Shown piece by piece: positions 27,937-35,417 of a stretch of DNA of 40,631 nucleotides. The DNA comes from Aminicella lysinilytica. Its GTDB lineage: Bacteria > Bacillota > Clostridia > Peptostreptococcales > Anaerovoracaceae. The stretch covers positions 6,152-46,782 of the forward strand of contig NZ_SNXO01000017.1 of NCBI RefSeq assembly GCF_004362975.1, in the 5' to 3' direction. The notes under the pieces are model-generated. The model ran no database searches and was not told the DNA's origin. It saw nothing but the letters and a program-made list of their open reading frames with translations. Made by a program: the position numbers and the translations under genes. Positions within the stretch are counted from its first letter, which is position 1, and the number at the start of each line of letters is the position of its first letter.

Positions 27937-29346
27937 ATGAACAAAACATTGCATGATTTTCTCAGGGCCCACGCCAGCGGTTCGCCGGTTTCTTTCCATA
28001 TGCCGGGCCACAAAGGTTCGGCTGTTTATCGCCAGCTGGGCTATGATGATTTCCTGGACAATATGGTCGACTGGGATATTACGGAGATCCCGGGAGCGGA
28101 CAATCTCTTTCAGACGGAAGGCGTAATTGCGTCTGTTATGGATCGCTATTGCAGTCTGTACGGCAGCCGGGCATCGTATTTGCTTATTAACGGGAGCAGC
28201 TGCGGGCTGATTGCGGCGATCATGAGTTGCGTGCCTCGTGGCGGCCGCCTGATAATGGCGCGCAACTGTCACAAATCGGTATTTAACGGTCTGTCTCTGG
28301 CAGGAGTGGAGCCGGTCTATGCTTATCCTGAAATGATAGAGGCTTACGGCATTACAGGGGAGATCAGCGTTGATGAGATCAGGCGTTGTCTGGATGCTGC
28401 GCCTGACGCATCGGCAGTCCTTCTGCCCAGCCCAAATTATTACGGCATCTGCAGTGATATTGGCGCTATAGCGGAACTTGTCCATAGCCGGGGGAAGATC
28501 CTCATAGTGGATCAGGCCCACGGGGCTCACCTGAAATTTTTCGATGAATATTGCGGAGGGCTGAAGCTGGCAGCTGAAAATCTGGGAGCAGACATTGTCA
28601 TTGACAGTACACACAAAACTCTGGCGTCTTTTACTCAGAGTGCTGTTGCTAATGTCTTCGGCACCAGAGTAAATCTCTTTGATTTCGAAGATGCCCTGCA
28701 GAAAATCGAGAGCACCAGTCCATCGTATCTGCTTATGGCGTCGCTGGATATAAATGCTGATATATTAGAAAAACATGGTCGCCAGCTCATTGCTGATTGG
28801 CGCCATGATTTGGATTGGTTCTATAAGGCGGCATCCAGGATAGAAGGCCTGCGGGTAATGAACCATTCGTTATTAGACGATTCCAAGCTGAACCTGGACA
28901 TGAGCCATTACGGTCTCGATGGTCTGGCTCTGGAGAAGAAACTTATGGCCCGCAATATCTATCCGGAACTGGTAACGGGAAACATAGTTATGTGTATGAC
29001 TGGAATCGGTAATAGACGATGCGACTATGAAGCCCTTATTGGAGCACTTTCAGAGATCGCATCCGAGGGCCATTTGCTGGATTCTGTGGAAGCCGCTCCG
29101 GCGCCCTGGTCCTTCAAAGACCTGAAGCAACACCCGGTTCCGGCTGTCAGAAAGAAATCGCAATTAAACGATGCGGCTGGGAAGATATGTGCCGCATCGA
29201 TAATTCCGTATCCGCCGGGCATTCCTATTATCTGCCCCGGCGAGGAGCTGGACCAGGAGATAATTGATTATGTTTCTGATCTCCGCGCCCGTGGTGAAAA
29301 TGTCATGGGAGTAGATAGCGACGGAAGGATCACAGTAGGCGCCTGA
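27937..29346 (+). CDS. Orn/Lys/Arg decarboxylase family PLP enzyme
   Basis: A 469-residue fold-type I PLP enzyme of the short Gram-positive type (SpeA/Cad/YaaO-like). Landmarks are SFHMPGHKGS near the N-terminus, DITEIPGADNLF, the cofactor loop NGSSCGLIAAIM, DQAHGAHLKF (the Asp contacting the PLP nitrogen), and Lys227 in STHKTLASF as the PLP-binding lysine. The C-terminal domain holds IIPYPPGIPIICPGEEL. Members decarboxylate arginine, lysine or ornithine to polyamine precursors; the substrate cannot be told from sequence. AGGAGG precedes the ATG. The stop lies 3 bases before the 299-bp fold-back element. Confidence 0.92.
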   Translation: MNKTLHDFLRAHASGSPVSFHMPGHKGSAVYRQLGYDDFLDNMVDWDITEIPGADNLFQTEGVIASVMDRYCSLYGSRASYLLINGSSCGLIAAIMSCVPRGGRLIMARNCHKSVFNGLSLAGVEPVYAYPEMIEAYGITGEISVDEIRRCLDAAPDASAVLLPSPNYYGICSDIGAIAELVHSRGKILIVDQAHGAHLKFFDEYCGGLKLAAENLGADIVIDSTHKTLASFTQSAVANVFGTRVNLFDFEDALQKIESTSPSYLLMASLDINADILEKHGRQLIADWRHDLDWFYKAASRIEGLRVMNHSLLDDSKLNLDMSHYGLDGLALEKKLMARNIYPELVTGNIVMCMTGIGNRRCDYEALIGALSEIASEGHLLDSVEAAPAPWSFKDLKQHPVPAVRKKSQLNDAAGKICAASIIPYPPGIPIICPGEELDQEIIDYVSDLRARGENVMGVDSDGRITVGA

Positions 29347-29349
29347 AAA

Positions 29350-29648
29350 GACTAACCGTTCTTTCGCTGAACGATCCCGCAGGAGCAAGTGCAGTCATAG
29401 TCGCAAGCGAGCAGGAAGAACAGACAAATATGGCCGCGATGTTTGAAGACGGAATAAAGTGCGATTATAATGGTGAAAACATGCTTGCATGATTTTCACC
29501 TGAAGAATCGCACTTTAAAGGAGTTGCATCTAAAAATGAAGCAACTCCTTAAGTATTCCGTCAAGTTCGCGGCATATTCTGTTCTTCGCGAGTGAGACTA
29601 TATGACTGCCTGCACACGAGGACTAGTGAGGCGAAAGAATGGTTAGTC
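29350..29648. repeat. 299-bp fold-back element (MITE-like), between convergent genes
   Basis: The left arm (29350-29456) and right arm (29554-29648) are inverted copies with small indels. The outer 18 bases are GACTAACCGTTCTTTCGC and, from the right end, GACTAACCATTCTTTCGC; inner shared blocks include GCAGTCATA, AAGAACAGA and ACGGAATA. Between them sit two perfect hairpins. One is 29456-29516 with AAAGTGCGATT/AATCGCACTTT, nested GGTGAAAA/TTTTCACC and ATGC/GCAT. The other is 29518-29550 with AAGGAGTTGC/GCAACTCCTT. The right end overlaps the stop codon of the PepSY gene. No direct repeat flanks it. It may be a decayed mobile element or a large bidirectional terminator. Confidence 0.7.
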
Positions 29649-30566
29649 GTCATCCTCGTCGTTGTCGTTGTCGTCATCATTGTCATTATCGTGTGTGTCA
29701 ATCTTATCTTTGTCCCAGCCGCTAATGACGCCTGAGGAAGCGTTGATCTCGAAGTCGTATTCGTAGTTGCCCAGAGTTGCTTCGCCCTCATAAACATAGA
29801 TACCGTCTTCCTTTTCCAGGTTGATATTCTTAATAGTAGCGCCAGGGATCTTAGCCAGAACTATGCTCTTAGCCTTAGCTACTGAAATACGGTCGCTGGA
29901 GCTATTGTTTGAATCATTGCCCGTTGCGGTTCCTTCAGAACCGCTGTTATCGCTCTCTGAAGCGCCGCTTACAGCGTCGTTGTCACTGGAACCGTTGCTG
30001 TTGCTGTCATTGTCCGAAGTGTCATTATCTTTGTCGTTGTCATCATTCGGTATCACTGTAGCAGTACCGTATTTGATAGAACTTTCCAGAATCTTACCGC
30101 TGGCTGGATTTACCGTTGCGTCTCCGTAGAAATCTGCAGATTTGAAAGATGCTTCATATTCATAGAGACCGTCATCCTTGACCAGATTTACACTGATAGA
30201 AGTTATTCCGGAGAATTTAGCCTTTAGGATTTTTACTACTTCAGCCTTGCTTAGAGTAACTTTCTCGCTGCCCAGATCGTTATCCAGCTGAGAGTCAACT
30301 GACTTTACCTTCTGCGTCTTCTTGCTCACTTCTACTTCGTAAGTTTCCTTATTGGTCGCATCGTAGAATGTGATTTCATATTTGGTTGATTCTTCTTCTG
30401 TTGCCTTATACTCGGCATTTGCCGGAACATGTTTCTTCGCCAGGTCTCTAGCCTCCGTAGAAGTCAGGGCATCCGACAGAACTGTGGAAGCTATAAGTGC
30501 TATGGCTACGACTGCTACGGCAGCGCCGGCAATCAGAGTGTTCCTTTTGTTAAATATACTTTTCAT
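29643..30566 (-). CDS. PepSY-domain protein, secreted or membrane-anchored
   Basis: A 307-residue protein with an N-terminal hydrophobic helix (about 9-31, TLIAGAAVAVVAIALIASTVL) acting as signal or anchor. At least three PepSY-like modules follow: about 33-95 (TSTEARDLAKKHVP to KKTQKVKSV), 100-165 (TLSKAEVVKILKAKFSGITSISVNLVKDDGLYEYEASF) and 228-290 (ISVAKAKSIVLAKIPGATIKNINLEKEDGIYVYEGEA). Modules 2 and 3 are joined by a long Asp/Ser/Asn linker; the tail is nearly all Asp and Asn. PepSY domains are thought to inhibit proteases or sense the cell surface. ATG at 30566 has AAAGGAG upstream. It is divergent from a two-component system, its likely regulator. Confidence 0.88.
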   Translation of the reverse strand: MKSIFNKRNTLIAGAAVAVVAIALIASTVLSDALTSTEARDLAKKHVPANAEYKATEEESTKYEITFYDATNKETYEVEVSKKTQKVKSVDSQLDNDLGSEKVTLSKAEVVKILKAKFSGITSISVNLVKDDGLYEYEASFKSADFYGDATVNPASGKILESSIKYGTATVIPNDDNDKDNDTSDNDSNSNGSSDNDAVSGASESDNSGSEGTATGNDSNNSSSDRISVAKAKSIVLAKIPGATIKNINLEKEDGIYVYEGEATLGNYEYDFEINASSGVISGWDKDKIDTHDNDNDDDNDNDEDDD

Positions 30567-30619
30567 GTTGTACTCCTTTCTCAATACAATTTCTTACTAT
30601 GGCCATATAATAACCTGCG

Positions 30620-30648
30620 AAAATGAAACCAAAATGAAAATTTTCATT
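30620..30648. promoter_or_regulatory. Candidate response-regulator binding site
   Basis: AAAATGAAA occurs at 30620-30628 and 30631-30639 (11-bp period) and is followed by the inverted half TTTTCATT (30641-30648). Direct repeats at 11 bp are typical for OmpR-family regulators. The site lies upstream of a TATTAT box facing the PepSY gene that lacks a good -35 box, as at activated promoters, and also just upstream of the regulator's own promoter. Confidence 0.6.
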
Positions 30649-30674
30649 GTTTTTTAATATTTTTAATATATGAT
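30647..30674 (+). promoter_or_regulatory. Possible promoter of the second two-component system
   Basis: TTGTTT (30647-30652), a 16-bp spacer and TATGAT (30669-30674), 24 bases before the ATG at 30699. Both boxes are imperfect. Confidence 0.4.
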
Positions 30675-30698
30675 AAGAGTAGATAAAGGAGGAGCGCC

Positions 30699-31367
30699 AT
30701 GAGATTACTGATAGTTGAAGATGAGAAGCAACTTTGCAGGAATATTGCCAAGTATATGAAAATCGAAGGATATACCTCCGACTGTTGCTTCAGCGGCGGC
30801 GACGCTATGGATTATATAGAAGCCGCCGATTACGACGCCGTGATCCTGGACATAATGCTGCCGGAGGTCAACGGGCTGGACATTTTGAAAGAGATGAGAG
30901 CGAAGGGCCGCACTACGCCGGTGCTGCTGCTTACAGCAAAAAATACAGTGGAAGACAAGGTGGCGGGCCTTGACGGCGGCGCAGACGATTATCTTACCAA
31001 GCCTTTTTCATTGGAGGAACTGGCTGCCAGGGTCAGAGTCATGATCAGGCGCGGTGGCGTTGACAGAGACGACCACATACTGAAAGTTGGACCGCTGTCA
31101 CTAAATACCAAGAGCAAGATGGCAAATCGCGACGGCCGGGAAATCGTCCTTACTGCCAAGGAATACGCAATACTTGAATATCTTATGCATAATAAAGGTA
31201 TGATTTTGTCCAGAGAGAAGATAGAAGAACACATCTGGAATTACGACTACGAGGGCAGCAGCAATATCGTAGATGTATATATCAGGACACTGCGCCGGAA
31301 AATCGATGCAGACTATGATGAGAAACTGATCCAGACGGTCAAAGGAATGGGTTACGTGATCAAATGA
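30699..31367 (+). CDS. OmpR/PhoB-family response regulator
   Basis: A 222-residue regulator. Receiver: Glu7-Asp8 acidic pocket (LLIVEDEKQL), phosphoacceptor Asp51 (AVILDIMLPEVNG), Thr79 and Lys101 (YLTKPFS). The winged-helix domain (about 128-222) has IVLTAKEYAILEYLMHN, HIWNYDYEGSSNIVDVYIRTLRRKID and GMGYVIK. AAAGGAGG precedes the ATG. The kinase gene overlaps it by four bases (ATGA). The direct repeats at 30620-30639 are a likely target, giving control of the PepSY gene and perhaps of itself. Confidence 0.94.
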   Translation: MRLLIVEDEKQLCRNIAKYMKIEGYTSDCCFSGGDAMDYIEAADYDAVILDIMLPEVNGLDILKEMRAKGRTTPVLLLTAKNTVEDKVAGLDGGADDYLTKPFSLEELAARVRVMIRRGGVDRDDHILKVGPLSLNTKSKMANRDGREIVLTAKEYAILEYLMHNKGMILSREKIEEHIWNYDYEGSSNIVDVYIRTLRRKIDADYDEKLIQTVKGMGYVIK

Positions 31368-32719
31368 AAAACATGTCTATAAAGAAAAAAGTTACATTAT
31401 ATTATTCGCTGGTACTAATAGGGATCACAGTGCTGATACTTGGGGTGTTCATTGTTATAATGGACAACCAGACCAACACGATTTCCAGCGGCACCCTGAA
31501 GGACGCCGTGCAGAATTCCTTCGAGGATATTGAAAGCGAGCACAGCACCCTGCAGATAGATGACGACTTCGATAATTATTATAAGGGCGTTACGCTGCTG
31601 GTGTACAGCGATAAGGGTGATCTTATCAAGGGATCCGTGCCGGCGGCTTTCAAGGCGGCTACGCCTCTGACCACGGGCAAACTGAGGAAAGTGGAGACTG
31701 CCAATGACACGTGGCTGGTCTACGACCTGCATAACACCTACGACAACGGCCAGGGTATCTGGGTCCGGGGCATTTACGCCATGGACAACGAGGCGGCATA
31801 CCTGCGATCTATAATTATCATCATGCTGATAATCCTGCCAATCTTACTTTTGCTCGCCATCCTCGCCGGGCGGCGCATAACCAAGCGCGCTTTTGCACCT
31901 GTGTCAGACATTACCGAGGCTGCTCAGACCATAGGCTCCGGTAAGGACCTGTCACGCAGGCTGCCCGTCGGCGCCAATAAAGACGAGCTATATTATCTGA
32001 CGGAAACGCTGAATGACATGATGGCTCGCCTGGAGACAGCCTTCAAGGCTGAGAAACAGTTCACCTCAGATGTATCTCACGAGCTCAGGACGCCGGTGTC
32101 GGTAGTTCTGTCCGAGTGCGAGCTGCTCCTTAAAGAAAACCATGATGGGGCTGAATACAGGGAGTCCATCGAGATGATACAGAAGCAGTGCAAGCGGACT
32201 ATGGCTCTGATCCAGCAACTTTTGCAGCTGTCACGGACTATGGACAAGGAAACGGTCATGGAGAAGGAACGCCTGGATCTGTCGGCTCTCTGTAGAGATA
32301 TGGTTGACGAATACTCCAAGGTGGCTGAAGAACAGGGCATTGAGATGGAGGCCAATATTGAGAATCAGATATTTTTCAATGGCGACCAGACTCTGCTTAT
32401 ACGTATGATGGCCAATCTCCTGACCAACGCCGTCAAATATAACGAAGCGCCGGGAACCGTTTGGATGACCCTGTCTCGGAACGAAAAGAATACCGTCATA
32501 ACTGTAAGCGATGACGGTATAGGTATATCGGAGGAGGATCAGAAGAATATCTTCAATCGGTTCTATAAGGCTGACCGGTCCCGCGCCCACGAAGGGGACA
32601 GTTTCGGTCTGGGTCTGGCCATGGTACGCTGGATAGCCGAAGCTCACGGCGGAGAGATTTCCGTTGAAAGCACACTGGGCCAGGGCAGCGTGTTTACTGT
32701 TATATTGCCCGAGGCCTGA
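31364..32719 (+). CDS. Membrane sensor histidine kinase
   Basis: A 451-residue kinase with all standard boxes. TM1 about 12-33, extracytoplasmic sensor about 34-147, TM2 about 148-169, HAMP about 170-225. His239 (SDVSHELRTPVSVVLSE) is the phosphorylation site. The N-box is in MMANLLTNAVKYNE, the G1 box is VSDDGIGIS, and the G2 box is SFGLGLAMVRWIAEAHGG. It starts by ATGA overlap with the regulator gene. Its TGA stop directly abuts the stop of the convergent P-ATPase gene, with no base between and no terminator hairpin. Confidence 0.94.
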   Translation: MKNMSIKKKVTLYYSLVLIGITVLILGVFIVIMDNQTNTISSGTLKDAVQNSFEDIESEHSTLQIDDDFDNYYKGVTLLVYSDKGDLIKGSVPAAFKAATPLTTGKLRKVETANDTWLVYDLHNTYDNGQGIWVRGIYAMDNEAAYLRSIIIIMLIILPILLLLAILAGRRITKRAFAPVSDITEAAQTIGSGKDLSRRLPVGANKDELYYLTETLNDMMARLETAFKAEKQFTSDVSHELRTPVSVVLSECELLLKENHDGAEYRESIEMIQKQCKRTMALIQQLLQLSRTMDKETVMEKERLDLSALCRDMVDEYSKVAEEQGIEMEANIENQIFFNGDQTLLIRMMANLLTNAVKYNEAPGTVWMTLSRNEKNTVITVSDDGIGISEEDQKNIFNRFYKADRSRAHEGDSFGLGLAMVRWIAEAHGGEISVESTLGQGSVFTVILPEA

Positions 32720-34567
32720 TCATAATTTCAGGGCACGCATAGAGTTCAGTATGCACAGTACAGCCACGCCTACATCGGCGAAGACGGCTTCCCACATAGT
32801 CGCCAGGCCGAAGGCACCAAGGCCCAGAATGGCGAATTTGATAACCAGCGCGAATACTACGTTTTGCCTGCAGATCTTCATGGTCTTGCGGGCAATTTTC
32901 ATTACTGCGGTCAGTCTGGAAATGTCGTCGGTCATTATGACTACATCGGCGGCTTCCACTGCTGCGTCTGACCCGAAAGCTCCCATGGCAATGCCCACGT
33001 CGGCACGGGCCAGGACAGGAGCGTCGTTGATGCCGTCACCAACAAAAACCAGCCTGTTCTTCTCGCCTTCGGCGGCTATGGCTGTCTCCAGGGCATCGAC
33101 TTTCTGCCCCGGCAGAAGTTCGCTCATAATGTCTGTGACGCCTATGGCCTTGCCTACGGCTTCGGCAATTTCCAAGCGGTCGCCTGTGAGCATGATCTCC
33201 CGTTTGACACCGAGCTTTTTCAGTTCAGCCAGGGTATCTGCGCAGTTGTCTCTGATCTGATCGGCAACTGCTATGTAGCCCAGGTAATTATTTTCATCGG
33301 CCACATAGACTATGGAACCCATATCTGTTGCTTCGACGAAGTCTGCGCCTATATCTCTCATGAGAGCAGCGTTGCCGAAGTATATCTTTCTTCCGTTATA
33401 CAGACAGCTTATGCCCTTGCCGGCCAGTTCATGATAATCGGTGACTGGGCCCTCAGAGGCCTCAGTATTATCGCTGCGCTCCTTCCAGCAGGCCGCAATA
33501 GACGCGGCGATAGGGTGATTAGACTTAGCCTCACATACAGCTGTCATTTCCAGAAGTTCTGCCTCGGAAATGCCGCCTGCCGGGCTGATTTTTGTTACGG
33601 CGAACCGACCTGTCGTCAGGGTGCCTGTCTTATCGAAGGCAAAGGTGTCCACCTTGGCAAGAGCCTCCAGGTAGTTGCTGCCTTTGACCAGAATGCCCTG
33701 CCTGGACGCGGAGCCCACGCCTGCGAAGAGACTCAGAGGGACCGAAATGACCAAAGCGCACGGGCACGAGATCACCAGGAATATCATGGCCCGGTAGAGC
33801 CACTCATCGAAGGCGGACCAGCCGAAAACGATTGTCGGTATAACGGCAAGAGCCACAGCACAGCCTACTACCATAGGAGTGTAATAGTGAGCGAATTTGG
33901 TTATGAACTTTTCTACAGACGCCTTCTTGCTGCTGGCATTTTCCACCAGATCCAGGACTTTTGCCACGGTGGAATCTTCATAGACCTTAGTTACGCGGAC
34001 CTGAAGGAGGCCTGTCAGATTGATAGTGCCGCTGATGACTTCAGCACCCTCGGTAACGTCTCTCGGCATGGATTCGCCGGTGAGGGCAGCTGTGTCCAGG
34101 GATGATGAGCCGTTGATGATGACGCCGTCCACAGGGATCTTCTCACCGGGACGGACCAGAATCACGTCGCCGAGCTTCAGTTCCTCGGGATCCACTCGTT
34201 CTTCCTTGCCGTCTGCCAATCTGTTGGCGAATTCCGCCTTAATGTCCATAAGTCCGGCGATGGATTTTCGGGAATTATTGACTGCGTAATCCTCGAAAAA
34301 CTCGCCAACCTGGTAGAATAGCATAACCGCAACGGCTTCCGGGTACTGGCCGCAGTACAGGGCACCAAGAGAAGCAATGGTCATGAGAAAGTTCTCATCC
34401 AAGAGCTCCAGATGGATTATGCCTATAACAGCTTCAAAGATCGTTTTGTAGCCGGCAACCAGGTATGCGCCGATAAAAAACCAGAAATTGCCTGTAGCGA
34501 AGCCCACAGCGTATAGGGCTGCCGATATAAGTATTTTAGCTATGTCGATTTTCTGTTCCTTGTTCAT
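32720..34567 (-). CDS. cadA: Heavy-metal P1B-type ATPase (Zn2+/Cd2+/Pb2+ exporter type)
   Basis: A 615-residue pump with the P-type core: TGES (163-166) in the actuator domain, CPC at 268-270 in the ion-site helix (ISCPCALVISVPL), phosphorylated Asp312 in DKTGTLTTG, the P1B histidine-proline pair in KSNHPIAAS, MLTGDR, and VGDGINDAPVLARADVGIAMG. The usual N-terminal HMA domain is absent from the chain and is encoded by the separate small gene just upstream (34579-34797). CPC, the ANC-type HMA and an ArsR-family neighbour point to Zn/Cd/Pb rather than Cu. It starts 11 bases after the HMA gene. Confidence 0.93.
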   Translation of the reverse strand: MNKEQKIDIAKILISAALYAVGFATGNFWFFIGAYLVAGYKTIFEAVIGIIHLELLDENFLMTIASLGALYCGQYPEAVAVMLFYQVGEFFEDYAVNNSRKSIAGLMDIKAEFANRLADGKEERVDPEELKLGDVILVRPGEKIPVDGVIINGSSSLDTAALTGESMPRDVTEGAEVISGTINLTGLLQVRVTKVYEDSTVAKVLDLVENASSKKASVEKFITKFAHYYTPMVVGCAVALAVIPTIVFGWSAFDEWLYRAMIFLVISCPCALVISVPLSLFAGVGSASRQGILVKGSNYLEALAKVDTFAFDKTGTLTTGRFAVTKISPAGGISEAELLEMTAVCEAKSNHPIAASIAACWKERSDNTEASEGPVTDYHELAGKGISCLYNGRKIYFGNAALMRDIGADFVEATDMGSIVYVADENNYLGYIAVADQIRDNCADTLAELKKLGVKREIMLTGDRLEIAEAVGKAIGVTDIMSELLPGQKVDALETAIAAEGEKNRLVFVGDGINDAPVLARADVGIAMGAFGSDAAVEAADVVIMTDDISRLTAVMKIARKTMKICRQNVVFALVIKFAILGLGAFGLATMWEAVFADVGVAVLCILNSMRALKL

Positions 34568-34578
34568 GTTTGTCCCTC

Positions 34579-34797
34579 TTATTTAATGATTTTGCATCCA
34601 CGGTCGACTTTGGTAATGGCTTTCTGAGCGGCAACCATAACATCATCGAACTTTTCATCCTCTGCATCGATGTTGATCTTCTGAGTCATGAAACTGATGC
34701 TGCATTCATTGACGCCGTCGATTTTACCGATAGCTCTTTCCATTTTAGCCGCGCAGTTGGCGCAGTCCAGATTTTCAAGCTTATAAGATTTCTTCAT
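34579..34797 (-). CDS. Stand-alone heavy-metal-associated (HMA) domain protein
   Basis: A 72-residue ferredoxin-like metal-binding protein with the metal site Cys12-Ala-Asn-Cys15 (LENLDCANCAAKMERAI), followed by VNECSISFMTQKINIDAE. The LDCANCA form is that of the N-terminal domain of ZntA/CadA pumps. It probably hands metal to, or senses metal for, the ATPase encoded next. ATG at 34797 has AAGGAAGG upstream; an earlier in-frame start at 34827 lies inside the arsR gene and is rejected. Confidence 0.9.
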   Translation of the reverse strand: MKKSYKLENLDCANCAAKMERAIGKIDGVNECSISFMTQKINIDAEDEKFDDVMVAAQKAITKVDRGCKIIK

Positions 34798-34798
34798 T

Positions 34799-35164
34799 TT
34801 AGTACCTTCCTTTACAGTTAAAATCAAAAATAATGTCTACTATGTGGTGGATATGTCTGGCCTCCTCCGTGTCGGACAGGGTGTAATAGACCTCTTTCCC
34901 GTCCTTGCGGGATGTGAGTATGCCTGCGCTGCGCAGGACCTTCAGGTGGTGTGACACTGCAGGCGATGACATTTCCACAGCGGCGGCGATATTAGCTACG
35001 CAGTCCTCCGTGTGGCAAAGAAGCCACAGGATCTTGACCCGCGTAGGGTCACTTAATAGCGCAAAGGTATCCGCTACATTGTCGAATACATCCTGGCAGG
35101 GTATGTCCCGCAGGTATTGGGCTGTGGCTGTGCCGTGGTTATGTGGTAATCTGATTTCTGCCAT
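34799..35164 (-). CDS. ArsR/SmtB-family metal-responsive repressor
   Basis: A 121-residue winged helix protein. Core: VADTFALLSDPTRVKILWLL, then CHTEDCVANIAAAVEMSSPAVSHHLKVLRSAGIL (recognition helix SSPAVSHHLKVL), wing KDGKEVYYTLSD. Possible metal ligands are Cys50 and Cys55 in helix 3 (placed much like the CadC ELCVC site), His8/His10 near the N-terminus, and a His-rich last helix (EARHIHHIVDIIFDF). Such proteins leave DNA when Zn/Cd/Pb binds. ATG at 35164 gives proper spacing to AAGGAGG; the ATG at 35170 touches it. It is first in the operon with the HMA and ATPase genes. Confidence 0.92.
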   Translation of the reverse strand: MAEIRLPHNHGTATAQYLRDIPCQDVFDNVADTFALLSDPTRVKILWLLCHTEDCVANIAAAVEMSSPAVSHHLKVLRSAGILTSRKDGKEVYYTLSDTEEARHIHHIVDIIFDFNCKGRY

Positions 35165-35178
35165 TTTCATCCTCCTTG

Positions 35179-35204
35179 ATTAAACGATTAAGCAATCGTT
35201 TAAT
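35179..35204. promoter_or_regulatory. Operator of the metal-resistance operon
   Basis: ATTAAACGATT (35179-35189) and AATCGTTTAAT (35194-35204) are perfect 11-bp inverted arms around AAGC, ending 15 bases before the arsR start codon. The site fits dimeric ArsR/SmtB repressors and is very likely autoregulatory. A clear -35/-10 pair for the operon is not evident beside it. Confidence 0.8.
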
Positions 35205-35325
35205 TGTTATGCTTATGTTATGCCCTGAAATAATGCATTTAAACACACAAACCTATATTTTTTTCGACAAATTCGGTTCACTTTGTATTATGTATTCCTT
35301 ATGTTATATTTATATCAAATATATA

Positions 35326-35354
35326 GTGATTTTTGGGATTTAATGTTGTATAAT
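35326..35354 (+). promoter_or_regulatory. Possible promoter of the rnf operon
   Basis: A perfect TATAAT (35349-35354) with a poor -35 box GTGATT (35326-35331) at 17 bp. It lies 64 bases before the rnfC start. The 35205-35325 stretch is AT-rich with no other recognised signal. Confidence 0.45.
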
Positions 35355-35417
35355 AACCTTCGTATGATTATTAAAAGATTAATGAATACTATTATTTAGA
35401 AAGGAAGGTTTCAATTT

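Noticed and set aside
29319-29490. Plus-strand frame after the decarboxylase that looks protein-like (LTVLSLNDPAGASAVIVASE)
   Set aside because: It has no start codon or ribosome site, lies in the left arm of the fold-back element, and the mirrored arm has a stop in the same frame. It could be a gene remnant but is not a supported CDS.
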